Below the pieces are notes generated by a model. That model ran no database searches, was not told the DNA's origin, and worked only from the letters and a program-made list of their open reading frames with translations. DNA of 64,000 bases from Fuerstiella marisgermanici. Its GTDB lineage: Bacteria > Planctomycetota > Planctomycetia > Planctomycetales > Planctomycetaceae. The stretch spans positions 2,852,001 to 2,916,000 of the forward strand of contig NZ_CP017641.1 of assembly GCF_001983935.1 (NCBI RefSeq), read 5' to 3'. The translations under genes and the position numbers were made by a program. Positions 16,639 to 27,115 of the stretch are shown piece after piece; position 1 is the stretch's first letter, and the number at the start of each line of letters is the position of its first letter.

Positions 16639-18060
16639 TTAATCAGCGTCTGTCAGGTCACTGACGGAAACGGTTCCGTCCGATAGTTTGGTTGCCAGTT
16701 CGTCTTCGTCCAACGCAATCAGCGGACTGATTTCGACGTTGGTGCCGTCCGGAATGTTGTGTCCCGCCTTCGCCAGCCATTCACGACCAATACGATTCAA
16801 TGCCGCTCGCGACGTCGCGGGCGAATCGCTTCCGTCCGCATTCTTGACGGGGTTAAATTCGCGGTCGCGGTTACCTTCTACGATCAACGCGTTCTTTGCC
16901 AGTGGCAGAGCGTCAAAAATGAAGCGTTCGAACTTGTTGGCGTTGGGAGATTCCGGTTCCACAGGCTGCCCGTGCTGGTCAATGTGCGCCACTTTTTTGT
17001 TGGCAACGTGAAGTTCCAGTCGACAGCCGTCCGACGCCAGTTCTTCAAAAAACGTGCGAGCGAACACATGGATTGCGGTGTTGCCGGCCCAGAAAATCCA
17101 CTGACCGGATTCATCCTCCTTCGCCGCCTGTTCTTCCGTGAGTTCGCTGTATTCGATAATTTCGAGTCGACCGTTCACGTCCACCAGCACGCCCATCTTT
17201 TCGGTGGGACTGGACTTCTTCACGACGTTGGTGGTCAGTTGCGATTCTCGACGACGATGTACGCCGATCAAAGCCGGGTCGCACATGATGACGGTCGGGT
17301 TGTCGACCTGGTGGTAGAAGATTTGTTCGACGCCAGCGTCGGCCAATTGCTTCAGCAACCCGGACGATTCCAGCGCCGTCACAAGGCCACCATGACCATC
17401 CGGCGACAAGCAGATGGACGCTTTGTCCGCCATCAACACCTTTCCGGTTTTGGCGTCGACGGCCGGCAAACTGCCCTGCTGAAAAAAGTGAATAGTGGCG
17501 TGATCGAGGCCGAAGTGGTTCTGCTGTTGAAAGAAATCGACGGTCGGTTGGTGAGTCGCCGCGCTGGTCATGATTAACCAGGGGATCTGTCCACCGTGCC
17601 GCTTTTTGCGAGCCGCAATTTGTTCGGCAAAGATCTGAAACAGAGTTCGATCGGTGACCGGGCCGATGGGAAACATGCCTTTGGGAGCGTCAAACCCCAG
17701 CCGACTTCCCTGGCCACCGGCGACAGTGATCACTGCGACCTTACCGTCAGCCAGCAACTGTTCGCCCAGCGCAGTGTCGTTTTGCTGCTGGTTTCGTTCG
17801 GCGTCCGTGGTTGGCTGCAACACAACGCTGCGGGGAGCGGCCGCAGATTCGATTCGTGCAGCACTGTCGGCCGCTCCGTCTGCGGCTTCTTTGTTGCCGG
17901 CGGCCTGGCGAATTTTTTCAATCAGAGCGAAGTCGATCTGCTGAATGCGTTCGGCCAGAGCGTTTTGCTGATCCGCTGACAGTTCGTCCCACCAGTTCAA
18001 AAGGTGTTGCTGGCCGAAAGGTTTCAAGCGTTCGAGAAGCTGTTCTTTAGTCGATGTCAT
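16639..18060 (-). CDS. UDP-sugar pyrophosphorylase (UDPGP family, UAP-like)
   Basis: Predicted UTP:sugar-1-phosphate uridylyltransferase, most like UDP-N-acetylhexosamine pyrophosphorylase of the eukaryotic UAP type. The nucleotide-binding signature GGQGSRLGFDAPKGMFPIG is near residues 125-143, followed by segments typical of the family (SICLSPDGHGGLVTAL, FYHQVDNP). I chose the ATG at 18060 (473 residues, beginning MTSTKEQLLERL) because the 43-residue upstream extension has no family similarity. GlcNAc-1-P and Glc-1-P both remain possible substrates. It precedes the symporter by 4 bases, suggesting joint expression. Confidence 0.85.
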   Translation of the reverse strand: MTSTKEQLLERLKPFGQQHLLNWWDELSADQQNALAERIQQIDFALIEKIRQAAGNKEAADGAADSAARIESAAAPRSVVLQPTTDAERNQQQNDTALGEQLLADGKVAVITVAGGQGSRLGFDAPKGMFPIGPVTDRTLFQIFAEQIAARKKRHGGQIPWLIMTSAATHQPTVDFFQQQNHFGLDHATIHFFQQGSLPAVDAKTGKVLMADKASICLSPDGHGGLVTALESSGLLKQLADAGVEQIFYHQVDNPTVIMCDPALIGVHRRRESQLTTNVVKKSSPTEKMGVLVDVNGRLEIIEYSELTEEQAAKEDESGQWIFWAGNTAIHVFARTFFEELASDGCRLELHVANKKVAHIDQHGQPVEPESPNANKFERFIFDALPLAKNALIVEGNRDREFNPVKNADGSDSPATSRAALNRIGREWLAKAGHNIPDGTNVEISPLIALDEDELATKLSDGTVSVSDLTDAD

Positions 18061-18354
18061 TTCACAATTCGAAAGGATGAAGGCATTGACGTGGTGGAAG
18101 TAGAACCTGAGCGCCGCACATCGTAGCAATTTTCCAATAACGTTTCCCCCGACCCGCATCCACTTCGCACAATCGCAACCGACAGGCAAACCAGCGGCAC
18201 AAAATCCACGAAGGAAGTGTTCACGCAGTCAGCGATGACTCAGGCAGCGCCGCTACGGCTGGCGATTTCGTCGCGCACACCGGTGACCACGGACAACCTG
18301 TTGTGGACGCTGCGTCGAGACTTTCGGCCACTCAATAGCGGCGAAGAGCGGCAG

Positions 18355-20610
18355 CTACGCGGTCTCGGCATCATCGTCTTCGTCGCCGCCGGGTTCATGC
18401 GGCCGCACGATAATTCGGTTGCCGGCAATGCGAATCACTTCGATCTCCGTGCCGTGGTCGATGTAGCCTCCGTCACTAACGACGTCCAGAAAATGGTCGC
18501 CGATGTTGGCCTTGCCGGACGGCCGCAGAGTCGACGCTGCGACGCCGACATCCCCCGTGCTGACGGGACCAGATGTTCCCGCCGAACTTAGGATCGTTGG
18601 ATTCAGCTGAGGTGCGTTTTCGTCCACGTCGGCGTAGCCTGGAGGTGTCAGAATCAGCTTGTTAATGAAGGGCATCGACGGCAAAAATCGGTTCAGAATC
18701 ATCGCCACGACAATCACCGTGCAAAGCGCGCCCGCCAAACTGCCAAGGCTGCTCATCGATTCATTAAACCGTTCGCCCGCCGACATGCCGGCGAACGTAT
18801 GGCTGGCCATCACCAGCGAACCAGCCATCAACAAAATGCCGGATACACCGAACACACCGAAGCCCGGGACAACAAAAATTTCGAGCGCCAGCAGACCAAT
18901 CCCCAGCACGAACATGATCAGTTCCAGCGACCCCGCTGTTTCGCCCAAATAGCGACTCCAGAAAAACAGCGAAAAGAAAACGATCGACAGAATGCCGAAG
19001 AAGCCCGACGGCAGATGCAATTCCATGTAGATGCACAAGATCGCCAGCGTGATCAGCCCAAACCCGGCAATTTGAGTGCGCAGGACCCACACCAACGTAT
19101 CGACCCATGTTCTGGCCTGTGGCTTCAGCGGATTGTTTTCCGGAACTCCCAGCCGCAACCGCAACGCATCGAAGTTTTCGCACGGAGCGTCGGCCAGCGT
19201 TAGGTCGTGAGCTCGCTGCCCGTTGACCGTCAGCAGCACATCATCACGCGACTCAGGCACGACCGGCCCCTTCACCCATTCCTCGTTGGAATCCTGAATC
19301 TCCAACTCGGTCATGTAGGTGACTCGGCCCGTTTCTTTGTTCGTGGCCTGATAAACGGTCAAATCTTTGTCGACCATTGCCTGCAGCAAAGCCACCGGAC
19401 GATTCTTGCGTTCGGCCAGATTCTGCACCGTGACCAGAAAATCGCTTTTGATCTTTTCTGGCGCTCGTTCGAACGCACCGCCGGCTTCGGTTTCCTGAAT
19501 CACGCCCGCGTCGCCAATGCGTGCGTCCGGCCGCATAATGATTCGATCAGCACCGAACGCAATGATGGCCGCACCGCTTAACGCCTGGTTTTCGATCCAC
19601 GCGACGGTTGTCACTTTTGAAGAATTCAGCTCCGCGATCGCGTTGGCGATACTCACACTGGACGTCAGATACCCGCCCGGCGATTCGATGTCGAAAATCA
19701 GCAGGTTGGCTCCTTTGGACACAGACGTGCGGATTTGTCGCAGAATAAATTCTTCGGTCAGCGGCGTGATTGCTTCGTTGATGCGAATCAGTTGAGCTTT
19801 CACATCACTGTCGCCACCGAACTGTTCTCGCAACGCCGAATTGGGAAGGTCGTACAGTGCCGCCACATCGCGACGCGATTTCACCGTCTTCGCGACCAAA
19901 AAGCCGCTGCGTTGAGCGTCCGACGCATTGAACAGTCCTGGCGCTCCGATGTCGTTGATCGTTTGTGTATCGCTGATCACCGTGTTGCGATCCCGCATGA
20001 TTTTCAGTTCGGGAGGCGTCAGAAACCGCTGTTCTTCAAGCCCCGTCGCACCTTCCATACGAACGCGCAGCAGTTCCAGCGACGGGTCCATCATCGAGTG
20101 GACAACTCCCAAAGAAACCCGGCTGTTCCGCCGTCGCTTGACGATGCTAAGGATGAATTGCTGTTCTTCATCGGGAACTGTCGCACCGCGCCCGATGTCG
20201 CCCAGGGCAGCGTCGGGATCCATCACGATGTCGTGGCATGCCAATGCAAGAATGGCGTGATACCCATCAACGGTTTCCGGCACCCACGCTACCGTGCGAA
20301 CTCGAGAAATGTCGGCTCGCGTCAATCGGCGAGCCATATCGCTGACCTGACCGAACGTGCTGGACCCGGCCGGAATTTCCAGAACAAGCACTGCTTCTTT
20401 ATCTTCGCGTTCGGCCTGAGCCTGTAATTCCACCGCAAGGTTACCAACTCGCGCAACCTGAATTTCATTAATTGGCGACGTCAGCGACACAAACTGCCCC
20501 ATCCGACGCATGCGCGCTTGGGCCGCGTCGTCCTGAGCGACACCGTGAACGGCGCAGCAGAAAACGGTCGTCAGACAACAGACTGTTTGAAAATACTTCG
20601 ACGGTTGCAT
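18355..20610 (-). CDS. NfeD-family protein with two ClpP-like domains
   Basis: A 751-residue membrane protein from the ATG at 20610, which has AGGAG seven bases upstream and is followed by a signal peptide (CCLTTVFCCAVHGVAQ). Two ClpP/SppA-type domains follow. The first (about 50-145) lacks a recognisable nucleophile, and the second (about 280-375) keeps ESPGGYL and a likely catalytic Ser345 in NQALSGAAIIA. Then come four or so transmembrane helices (about 510-630) and a C-terminal NfeD OB-fold (GTEIEVIRIAGNRIIVRP). Family members are membrane proteases that cut hydrophobic stretches of stomatin-like partners. No stomatin gene is adjacent here. An acidic tail ends the protein. Confidence 0.85.
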   Translation of the reverse strand: MQPSKYFQTVCCLTTVFCCAVHGVAQDDAAQARMRRMGQFVSLTSPINEIQVARVGNLAVELQAQAEREDKEAVLVLEIPAGSSTFGQVSDMARRLTRADISRVRTVAWVPETVDGYHAILALACHDIVMDPDAALGDIGRGATVPDEEQQFILSIVKRRRNSRVSLGVVHSMMDPSLELLRVRMEGATGLEEQRFLTPPELKIMRDRNTVISDTQTINDIGAPGLFNASDAQRSGFLVAKTVKSRRDVAALYDLPNSALREQFGGDSDVKAQLIRINEAITPLTEEFILRQIRTSVSKGANLLIFDIESPGGYLTSSVSIANAIAELNSSKVTTVAWIENQALSGAAIIAFGADRIIMRPDARIGDAGVIQETEAGGAFERAPEKIKSDFLVTVQNLAERKNRPVALLQAMVDKDLTVYQATNKETGRVTYMTELEIQDSNEEWVKGPVVPESRDDVLLTVNGQRAHDLTLADAPCENFDALRLRLGVPENNPLKPQARTWVDTLVWVLRTQIAGFGLITLAILCIYMELHLPSGFFGILSIVFFSLFFWSRYLGETAGSLELIMFVLGIGLLALEIFVVPGFGVFGVSGILLMAGSLVMASHTFAGMSAGERFNESMSSLGSLAGALCTVIVVAMILNRFLPSMPFINKLILTPPGYADVDENAPQLNPTILSSAGTSGPVSTGDVGVAASTLRPSGKANIGDHFLDVVSDGGYIDHGTEIEVIRIAGNRIIVRPHEPGGDEDDDAETA

Positions 20611-20802
20611 TCTTCGCTCCTGCATCGGCAATCGCAGTATTCTACACCTGAATCGCCGGTTCCGACAGTAATTCGTCAGGAACGCTGTTTGCTTGGCAAC
20701 GGATTCCTGTATTCCTGCAAAACCTCGATCCAATCGCGAAGAATTTCGCCCGGCGTTCGACGCCGAATTTTGCCTCATCAGCTTGTTGCTCAGAAGGCCA
20801 AT

Positions 20803-23079
20803 CTATTGCGGCTCGACGCTCTTCAGCATCGCGTTCAGTGCTCGTTCGAATTCCGTAACGGCTGCGTCCTCACAAAACAGCTCGCCGCGATGGGCTTCAA
20901 TCGATGCGGAAACAGCAGCGCGATGTGAGGGCGATTCGGCAAGTCGACAGGCGATTTCGACGTAGTTGCCTTCATCGGTCGCCACGCAGTCCGTGACGCC
21001 CATTTTCTGGTAGCACGCCGCCACAAAACGGCCTCGTCGAAACTTCGTCGGCAGCGTTACCAGCGGCGTGCCGCAACTAAAGATTTCATATGCCGTGATT
21101 CCCGAACCATAGTAAAGCGGATCCAACGCGACGTCGGCGATTGAAAGCAGGCTGAGGTATTCGTCGAAGTCCATTCGAGGTCGAAACTGAACTCGATCTG
21201 CCGCACCTGCCAGAGTGTTCTCGAAACGCGCTCTCAGACGATCCGTCAGCGCTGGAATCTTTGCTTCAACCAGTACGATTGTCGCAGCCGAGTCGCGCTG
21301 CAGAATCTCGCGTAGAATCTCATCAAAATTCGGGTGCAGCTTCATTAAGTTTTGAGCACACACATAAAGATGCTGGTCGTCGCGGTAGCCGAGTTCCGCA
21401 CGCGACTTCAGCGGTGATGGGATTCGGACCGGTTCCTGCCAGGTAAGAAAAGTGTCTGCCAGGTAAAGCTGTTCCGAATAGTGCGCAGACGCGTCGGGTA
21501 GCTCGACCAGTTTATTGCTGAGATAGAAATCCATTGCCGGAATCCCGGACGTTACCGGCAATCCCCATCCCGTGCATTGCACGGTCGCCAAGCGTGCAAA
21601 CGGCAGAAAGTAGTTCAGCAAATCTGTCCCGCATTCCCAGTGATACAGCAGATCAAACTGTTGCCGACGAAGCGGGTTGACCATCCGATAGTAGCGGTCA
21701 GGAAGTTCCAGAACTTGAGTCTGCGGATTCGTGAGCCCTTCGCGAATCGCATTCGCCGCGACTGCAGGAGCAACAATCCAGACTTCGAATTCATCTCGGT
21801 TCAATCGATCAACGATGCCCGCCATGCAGCGCAGAAAAATTCCCTGATGCCCGTTCGTCACAACGAAACCGATCTTTGCTTTTTCCGAAGCAGCACCGCG
21901 CGGCGGCGATGCCGTGGGGAACGATCCTGTAAACAGGCTGGCAAGTGACTCTTTCACTGGCCTGTCGTCCAGCCCGTGATATGTCAGCCCGAACGGCGGC
22001 ATCAGACCTTTGAATTCCACGTTAATGTGCGCCAACGTTCCTGGCTGCGCAACTTGCAATTGTTGCAGCAGACGATTTCGAAACGTGTGAATGTCGTCTT
22101 CCGATTCAAACACTCCGCGACAAAGAAACGCCTCCTTCAGCTTCAGCCAGCCGTCATCCGGTTCCAATTCGGCGGCGTTCGCGTACAACGCACGAGCCTC
22201 CTCAAAGTCTTCCAAATTGCGATAGCCGTCTGCCAGGGAAGTCAGCAGCTCCGCATCATTGGGCGCCAGCTTTACTGCGGCCTCGAATTCACGAATGGCT
22301 TCGGACGTACGTTGTTGACTGAGGAACAGATTGGCGAGATTCTTGCGAGCTTCCAGCATGTTTGGCTGCAACTGCAGAGCCGCCTGGTAAGACTGATACG
22401 CCCCGTCTGGATCACCCGTCGCTTTTTGAGCGACTCCCAGATTGCAGTGAAACTTCGCTTCATTCGGTTTCAACGCGACGGCGCTTTTCAGCCATCGAAT
22501 CGCTTCGGCCCCCTGCCCCGCATCCAGTAACGCGTTCCCCAACCCGTTTTGAGCGTTCGCGTAATCCGGCTTTAATGCCAGTGCTGATCGCAGCGTGGCG
22601 ATTGCATCATCCAGTCGCCCAACTGCCGTGAGCGTGGTGCCGAGATTATTGATCGCCTGCAGAAACTTTGGGTTCAGCCGAACGGCCGATTCAAAACACT
22701 CAATCGCTTCCTGCTGCTGACCGAGTGCCTTGAAGGTGTTGCCAAGGTCGAAGTGAAACTTAGCGTTGGCGGGATCAAGCTGCAGCGCATGGCGAAACGC
22801 GGGGATAGAATCCTGCCATCGTTCTGCCGCCTGGTACGCACCACCCAGGTTGTCGAATCCTTCCGCGTTTTCGGGTGTCAGCGCGACGGCCTGTTCCAGA
22901 AATCCAATCGCATCGGTAGCTCGCCGCTGCTGCAAACACGCCGCACCCAGCAGGTGCAGCGTTGATGCATGCTGAGGCTGCACTTCCAGAATGCGGCGGT
23001 AAATGGTTTCTGCCTGCGGCAGTTGGCCCGACTGATGCAGGCCCAAAGCCGTGTTGAGTGCTTCTTCGATGGTCGCCAA
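20803..23079 (-). CDS. TPR protein with GT41 (OGT/SPINDLY-like) glycosyltransferase domain
   Basis: A 758-residue cytoplasmic protein. Residues 1 to about 335 form roughly nine TPR repeats (recurring LGxAxxxxGxxxEAIxxFexAv pattern). Residues about 385-750 match the O-GlcNAc-transferase/SPINDLY catalytic region: KIGFVVTNGHQGIFL near the start and FRPRMDFDEYLSLLSIADVALDPLYYGSG, EIFSCGTPLVTLP near the end. It probably transfers a sugar to protein Ser/Thr or to a protein-bound target, with TPRs selecting substrates. There is no signal peptide. It is 50 bases downstream of a DUF1501 gene on the same strand, but a functional link is not evident. Confidence 0.88.
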   Translation of the reverse strand: MATIEEALNTALGLHQSGQLPQAETIYRRILEVQPQHASTLHLLGAACLQQRRATDAIGFLEQAVALTPENAEGFDNLGGAYQAAERWQDSIPAFRHALQLDPANAKFHFDLGNTFKALGQQQEAIECFESAVRLNPKFLQAINNLGTTLTAVGRLDDAIATLRSALALKPDYANAQNGLGNALLDAGQGAEAIRWLKSAVALKPNEAKFHCNLGVAQKATGDPDGAYQSYQAALQLQPNMLEARKNLANLFLSQQRTSEAIREFEAAVKLAPNDAELLTSLADGYRNLEDFEEARALYANAAELEPDDGWLKLKEAFLCRGVFESEDDIHTFRNRLLQQLQVAQPGTLAHINVEFKGLMPPFGLTYHGLDDRPVKESLASLFTGSFPTASPPRGAASEKAKIGFVVTNGHQGIFLRCMAGIVDRLNRDEFEVWIVAPAVAANAIREGLTNPQTQVLELPDRYYRMVNPLRRQQFDLLYHWECGTDLLNYFLPFARLATVQCTGWGLPVTSGIPAMDFYLSNKLVELPDASAHYSEQLYLADTFLTWQEPVRIPSPLKSRAELGYRDDQHLYVCAQNLMKLHPNFDEILREILQRDSAATIVLVEAKIPALTDRLRARFENTLAGAADRVQFRPRMDFDEYLSLLSIADVALDPLYYGSGITAYEIFSCGTPLVTLPTKFRRGRFVAACYQKMGVTDCVATDEGNYVEIACRLAESPSHRAAVSASIEAHRGELFCEDAAVTEFERALNAMLKSVEPQ

Positions 23080-23128
23080 GGTACGCGCCCTGCCTGCACT
23101 TTTGGGGTGTCGCTGAAAAGGGCCGTAC

Positions 23129-24589
23129 CTAACTCATCACCTTCCAGATTGGCTGAGCACCTTCGACGCCGACCAGCTTGTTGTCCAGGCCGCCAAAGAA
23201 GTACGTCAGCTTTTCCGGGTCCAGCCCCATCTGATGCAGAATGGTGGCGTGCAGATGCTTGACATGGAACTTGTCGTCAACCGCTCGACCGCCCAGTTCG
23301 TCGGTGGTGCCGATGCTGGTACCGCCCTTGATACCGCCGCCGGCCATCCACATGGTAAAGCCGTAGCTGTTGTGATCTCGACCAGTTCCCTTGGCGTATT
23401 CTGCCGTTGGCTGTCGACCAAACTCGCCACCCCAAACGATCAGCGTGTCCTTCAACATGTCTCGCTGTTTAAGGTCGTTGATCAATCCGGCCAGTGGTTT
23501 GTCCGTTTCGGCTGCGTGCAGATTGTGGTTATCTTCAAGGTCGCCGTGAGCGTCCCAGTTGTCGTCGTTGTGAGCTCCACCGGAATAGATTTGCACCATC
23601 CGCACGCCTCGTTCGACCAAACGCCGCGCGAGCAGACATTGCTTGCCGACGGTTGAGCACTTCGGATCGTTCAAGCCGTACAGTTCCTGCGTGGCCTTTG
23701 ATTCCTGAGCGATGTCAACCGCTTCGGGAGCTTCGGCCTGCATGCGAAACGCGAGTTCATACGAAGCGATTCTTGCCGCCAGGTTACTGTTGTCGTGCCG
23801 CGGTGCCTGGTGTGCCTGATTGTATTCTCGCAGCGTATCCAGAAGTCTGCGCTGCCCACCGCTGGCCAGTTCATCCGGCGGCGAAAGGTCCAGAATCGGG
23901 TCGCCCTGCGAACGCATGACCGTGGCCTGATATGTGGCCGGCATGTAACCGCTGCTCCAGTTCTTCGCCCCACTGATCGGGCCGCCTCGCGGATCCAGCA
24001 TCACGACAAAGCCAGGCAGGTCCTGATTTTCACTGCCCAGTCCGTAGTTCACCCACGAGCCCAGACACGGATGACCGCTAAGCACCTTGCCGGAATTCAT
24101 CATCAGCATGGCGGAACCATGGATTGGAGAATCGGCCGTCATCGAATGAATAAACGAAATATCGTCAACGCATGTGCCCAAGTGTGGAAACAGGTCGCTC
24201 ACCCATTTGCCGCATTCGCCGTACTGCTTGAACTTCCAGCGAGGCTCGACGATGCGACCCTGATTTTTGTGGCCGCCACGACCGAATGTTTTGACTTCGA
24301 TCGTCTTACCGTCCATGCCGTACATGTCGGGTTTATAGTCGAAGGTATCAATGTGGCTGGGGCCGCCGTAGCAGTAAAAGAAGATTACATTCTTCGCCTT
24401 GGGCGTGAAATGAGGCTCCTTTTCTGCCAGTGGGTTTGTCCACGCGGTCTCCGCGTCGGCCGCAACAGATTGCTGCGACAAAAAGCCGTCCTGATCCAGT
24501 AGTGCGGTCAGGCCCAGCCCCGTAAATCCGGCGCCCGCCTGCCACAGCATTTCGCGACGCGTACGGCCGCAGAAGTTTTTCGGTTTCAT
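23129..24589 (-). CDS. DUF1501 family protein with Tat-like signal
   Basis: A 486-residue exported protein of the DUF1501 (sulfatase-like fold) family typical of planctomycetes. The N-terminus has RRE and a hydrophobic segment (AGAGFTGLGLTALL) consistent with Tat export. Family segments are visible: FFYCYGGPSHIDTFDYKP near 70-87, GSWVNYGLGSENQDLPGFV, RMVQIYSGGAHNDDNWDAH and VWGGEFGRQPTAE. The catalytic role is not established. It lies 6 bases after the PSCyt1/DUF1549/DUF1553 gene, the standard pairing, and the two very likely work together outside the cytoplasm. Confidence 0.93.
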   Translation of the reverse strand: MKPKNFCGRTRREMLWQAGAGFTGLGLTALLDQDGFLSQQSVAADAETAWTNPLAEKEPHFTPKAKNVIFFYCYGGPSHIDTFDYKPDMYGMDGKTIEVKTFGRGGHKNQGRIVEPRWKFKQYGECGKWVSDLFPHLGTCVDDISFIHSMTADSPIHGSAMLMMNSGKVLSGHPCLGSWVNYGLGSENQDLPGFVVMLDPRGGPISGAKNWSSGYMPATYQATVMRSQGDPILDLSPPDELASGGQRRLLDTLREYNQAHQAPRHDNSNLAARIASYELAFRMQAEAPEAVDIAQESKATQELYGLNDPKCSTVGKQCLLARRLVERGVRMVQIYSGGAHNDDNWDAHGDLEDNHNLHAAETDKPLAGLINDLKQRDMLKDTLIVWGGEFGRQPTAEYAKGTGRDHNSYGFTMWMAGGGIKGGTSIGTTDELGGRAVDDKFHVKHLHATILHQMGLDPEKLTYFFGGLDNKLVGVEGAQPIWKVMS

Positions 24590-24595
24590 GATCGT

Positions 24596-27115
24596 TCAAT
24601 CCAGATACATAAACTCATTTAAGTTCAACGCGACAAGGCAGAAGTATTTCAACGCCTGATCGTCGTTCAGTTCGTTCTCTTTTTTCAGTCCGGCCATCAG
24701 GTCGAGTCCACGCTTGATTTCGGCATCAGAGGGATCTCGCTGCATCACGCGCCGCAGCGCGAACTTCACGCGATCGGCAGCAGAATCGTCAGCTTTCTTT
24801 CTAAGCATTTCGGCGAACACATCGGCCTGCTTCAATGCGAAGTCGCTGTTCAGCATCCCCAATGCCTGAGTTGGCTGAGTCGTCACGAACCTCACCGGAC
24901 ACGTTTGATCTGTGTCGGCGAAGTCGAAGCTTTCGATTAGTGGATCCAGCAGCGATCGCTTCACGTGAATGTAGATGCTGCGGCGTACTTCGTCTTCTGG
25001 CGAAGACTTGCCCCAGCCAGAACCGGGCCGAGATTGCCCCGCCTTGACGGCGTCTGGAATCTCCGTGTAAATGCTGGGCCCGAACATCTTGTCACTATTC
25101 AGGCTGCCGTTGGCCCACAGAATTGAATCGCGAATTTCTTCGGCAGAAAGACGCCTCATATCAAAACGCCAGAACAGATCATTTGATGGATCAACTGCGT
25201 AGGACTTTTCGTTGGGCCGCGACGACATTTGGTAGGCCGACGACGACATCACCAGACGGTGCATCGCCTTCATCGACCAGCCGCTTTCGACGAACCTGGC
25301 GGCCAGCCAGTCGAGTAGTTCCGGATGAGTCGGGCGGGTGCCCTGAAAACCGAAGTCGCTGGATGACCGCACAATGCCGCGGCCGAAGTGGAACTGCCAG
25401 ATGCGGTTCATCATGACGCGAGCCGTCAACGGATTCTCAGGACTCGCAATCCATTCGGCCAGCACCCTTCGTCGACCGGACGACTTCGCGTCTTTGGGTG
25501 GTGTCGGAATAACGGCTTCGGGAGGCGACAGTATCGACGGAAAACCGGGGACGACTTCATCGGTTTCGGCATGCGGATTTCCGCGAGCCAGCAGGTACGT
25601 CGGTTTAATTTCGCTAATGTCTTCCTTCACAACCAGTGCGGACGCCAGTCCCTTCGGCTTGGTTTCTTTTAAACTTTGAAGACGTTCGAACTGCCGCTTG
25701 TAGTTCTTCACCTGACGTTCGTTCAGAATTCCGCCCTTGCGTTTTTCGACGATGGGGACGCGGTTCATGGTGTATTGGAATTCTTCTTTTTCCACATCCT
25801 GAAGATCGTCCTGAATCAGCTTTTCGATCTTGTTCAGGAAGCTCTGTGCTTCGTTCAAGTCTTTTTCGTAACGTGCCAGCGCCGCCTTGTAGGTCGCTTC
25901 ATCCGCAGGACGATCGATCTCCATGACCGAAGCCTCCAGCACTGATTTATCAGCACGCACGCCGTAGCGACGGACGTTGTGAAAGAACGAAACCATTTGG
26001 TAGTAGTCGCGCTGCGGGATGGGGTCGATCTTGTGATCGTGGCAGCGAGCACAGTTAACCGTCAGAGCAAGAAACGTCTGACTTGTGGTGGAAACGATGT
26101 CGTCCAAATCGTCGTAGAAAGCCAACTTCCGATCGGCAGGCTCATCGTCCCAGCGCCCCAGCCGATAATAGCCGGTGGCGATTAGGGAGTCGGCGGTTGG
26201 GGTATCAATTTCGTCGCCGGCCAATTGCTCGATCACGAACTGATCATACGGCTTGTCTCTGTTAAACGATTCAATAACGTAGTCGCGATATCGCCAGACA
26301 AACGGCTTCGCGTCGTCTCGTTCGTAGCTGTTGGTTTCTGCGTAGCGGACAAGGTCCAGCCAGTGCCGTCCCCATTGCTCACCGTAATGAGGCGACTCCA
26401 ACAGGTGATCGATGTACTCTTTAACAACCGTCTGATTTAGCGTACCGTCGTCGCCGGTAATCCGCTTCGACCATCGAACCACCAAGTCCGGTTCCGGCGG
26501 AAGACCGAGCAAGTCGTAGTGCATGCGGCGGATCAGTTCGCGAGGTTCAGCGGGCGGCGAAGGTTGCAGACCAGCGTCGGCCAGTTTGCGCCGAATGAAC
26601 GAATCCACTTCGTTGTTGCCAGGCTTGTCGACGGAAGGAACCGGCTGTGCCTGTACCGGCTGAAACGACCAGAATTGTTTGTTCTCTTCGTTGACTTCCG
26701 GCGGACCGGGTTCGACTTCAAATTCGATTTCGTGCAAATCCTTGGGCCACGGCAGACCCATTTCGACCCACTTGGTCAGAACGCCGATCTGCTTCGGCGA
26801 CATCTGGCCCGTCGGCGGCATTTCCCAACCGTCATAGTTAATCGCCTGGACCAGATAGCTCTCAGCGTGATCTTTCAGATCGACGGCCGCCCCGGATTCT
26901 CCGCCCTTCAAAATGGCGGCTCGGCTGGTCAGATTCAATCCGCCTTTCGGTTCTTTCCCGGCATGACACTTCAGACAGTTGTCTTTTAGAACCGCAACGA
27001 CGTTGTCAGTAAAGAACGCGGTCTGTTCTTCAGAAAACGTCGCCGCATCATCTGCGCAGGTAACTGCCGCAAACAACAAAACGGCGGCAACGGAAAATAT
27101 CGATCGAAGCTGCAT
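24596..27115 (-). CDS. PSCyt1-DUF1549-DUF1553 cytochrome-like protein
   Basis: An 839-residue secreted protein with a signal peptide (residues 1-21). The planctomycete cytochrome domain PSCyt1 has one haem motif, CLKCH (Cys47, Cys50, His51), plus MPPTG as a possible distal ligand. DUF1549 follows (about 165-375; RHWLDLVRYAETNSYERD, CARCHDHKIDPI) and DUF1553 occupies about 540-800 (RRVLAEWIASPENPLTARVMMNRIW is the recognisable opening). It probably carries electrons or takes part in oxidative polysaccharide processing, but no member is well characterised. It forms an operon with the DUF1501 gene 6 bases downstream. Confidence 0.93.
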   Translation of the reverse strand: MQLRSIFSVAAVLLFAAVTCADDAATFSEEQTAFFTDNVVAVLKDNCLKCHAGKEPKGGLNLTSRAAILKGGESGAAVDLKDHAESYLVQAINYDGWEMPPTGQMSPKQIGVLTKWVEMGLPWPKDLHEIEFEVEPGPPEVNEENKQFWSFQPVQAQPVPSVDKPGNNEVDSFIRRKLADAGLQPSPPAEPRELIRRMHYDLLGLPPEPDLVVRWSKRITGDDGTLNQTVVKEYIDHLLESPHYGEQWGRHWLDLVRYAETNSYERDDAKPFVWRYRDYVIESFNRDKPYDQFVIEQLAGDEIDTPTADSLIATGYYRLGRWDDEPADRKLAFYDDLDDIVSTTSQTFLALTVNCARCHDHKIDPIPQRDYYQMVSFFHNVRRYGVRADKSVLEASVMEIDRPADEATYKAALARYEKDLNEAQSFLNKIEKLIQDDLQDVEKEEFQYTMNRVPIVEKRKGGILNERQVKNYKRQFERLQSLKETKPKGLASALVVKEDISEIKPTYLLARGNPHAETDEVVPGFPSILSPPEAVIPTPPKDAKSSGRRRVLAEWIASPENPLTARVMMNRIWQFHFGRGIVRSSSDFGFQGTRPTHPELLDWLAARFVESGWSMKAMHRLVMSSSAYQMSSRPNEKSYAVDPSNDLFWRFDMRRLSAEEIRDSILWANGSLNSDKMFGPSIYTEIPDAVKAGQSRPGSGWGKSSPEDEVRRSIYIHVKRSLLDPLIESFDFADTDQTCPVRFVTTQPTQALGMLNSDFALKQADVFAEMLRKKADDSAADRVKFALRRVMQRDPSDAEIKRGLDLMAGLKKENELNDDQALKYFCLVALNLNEFMYLD

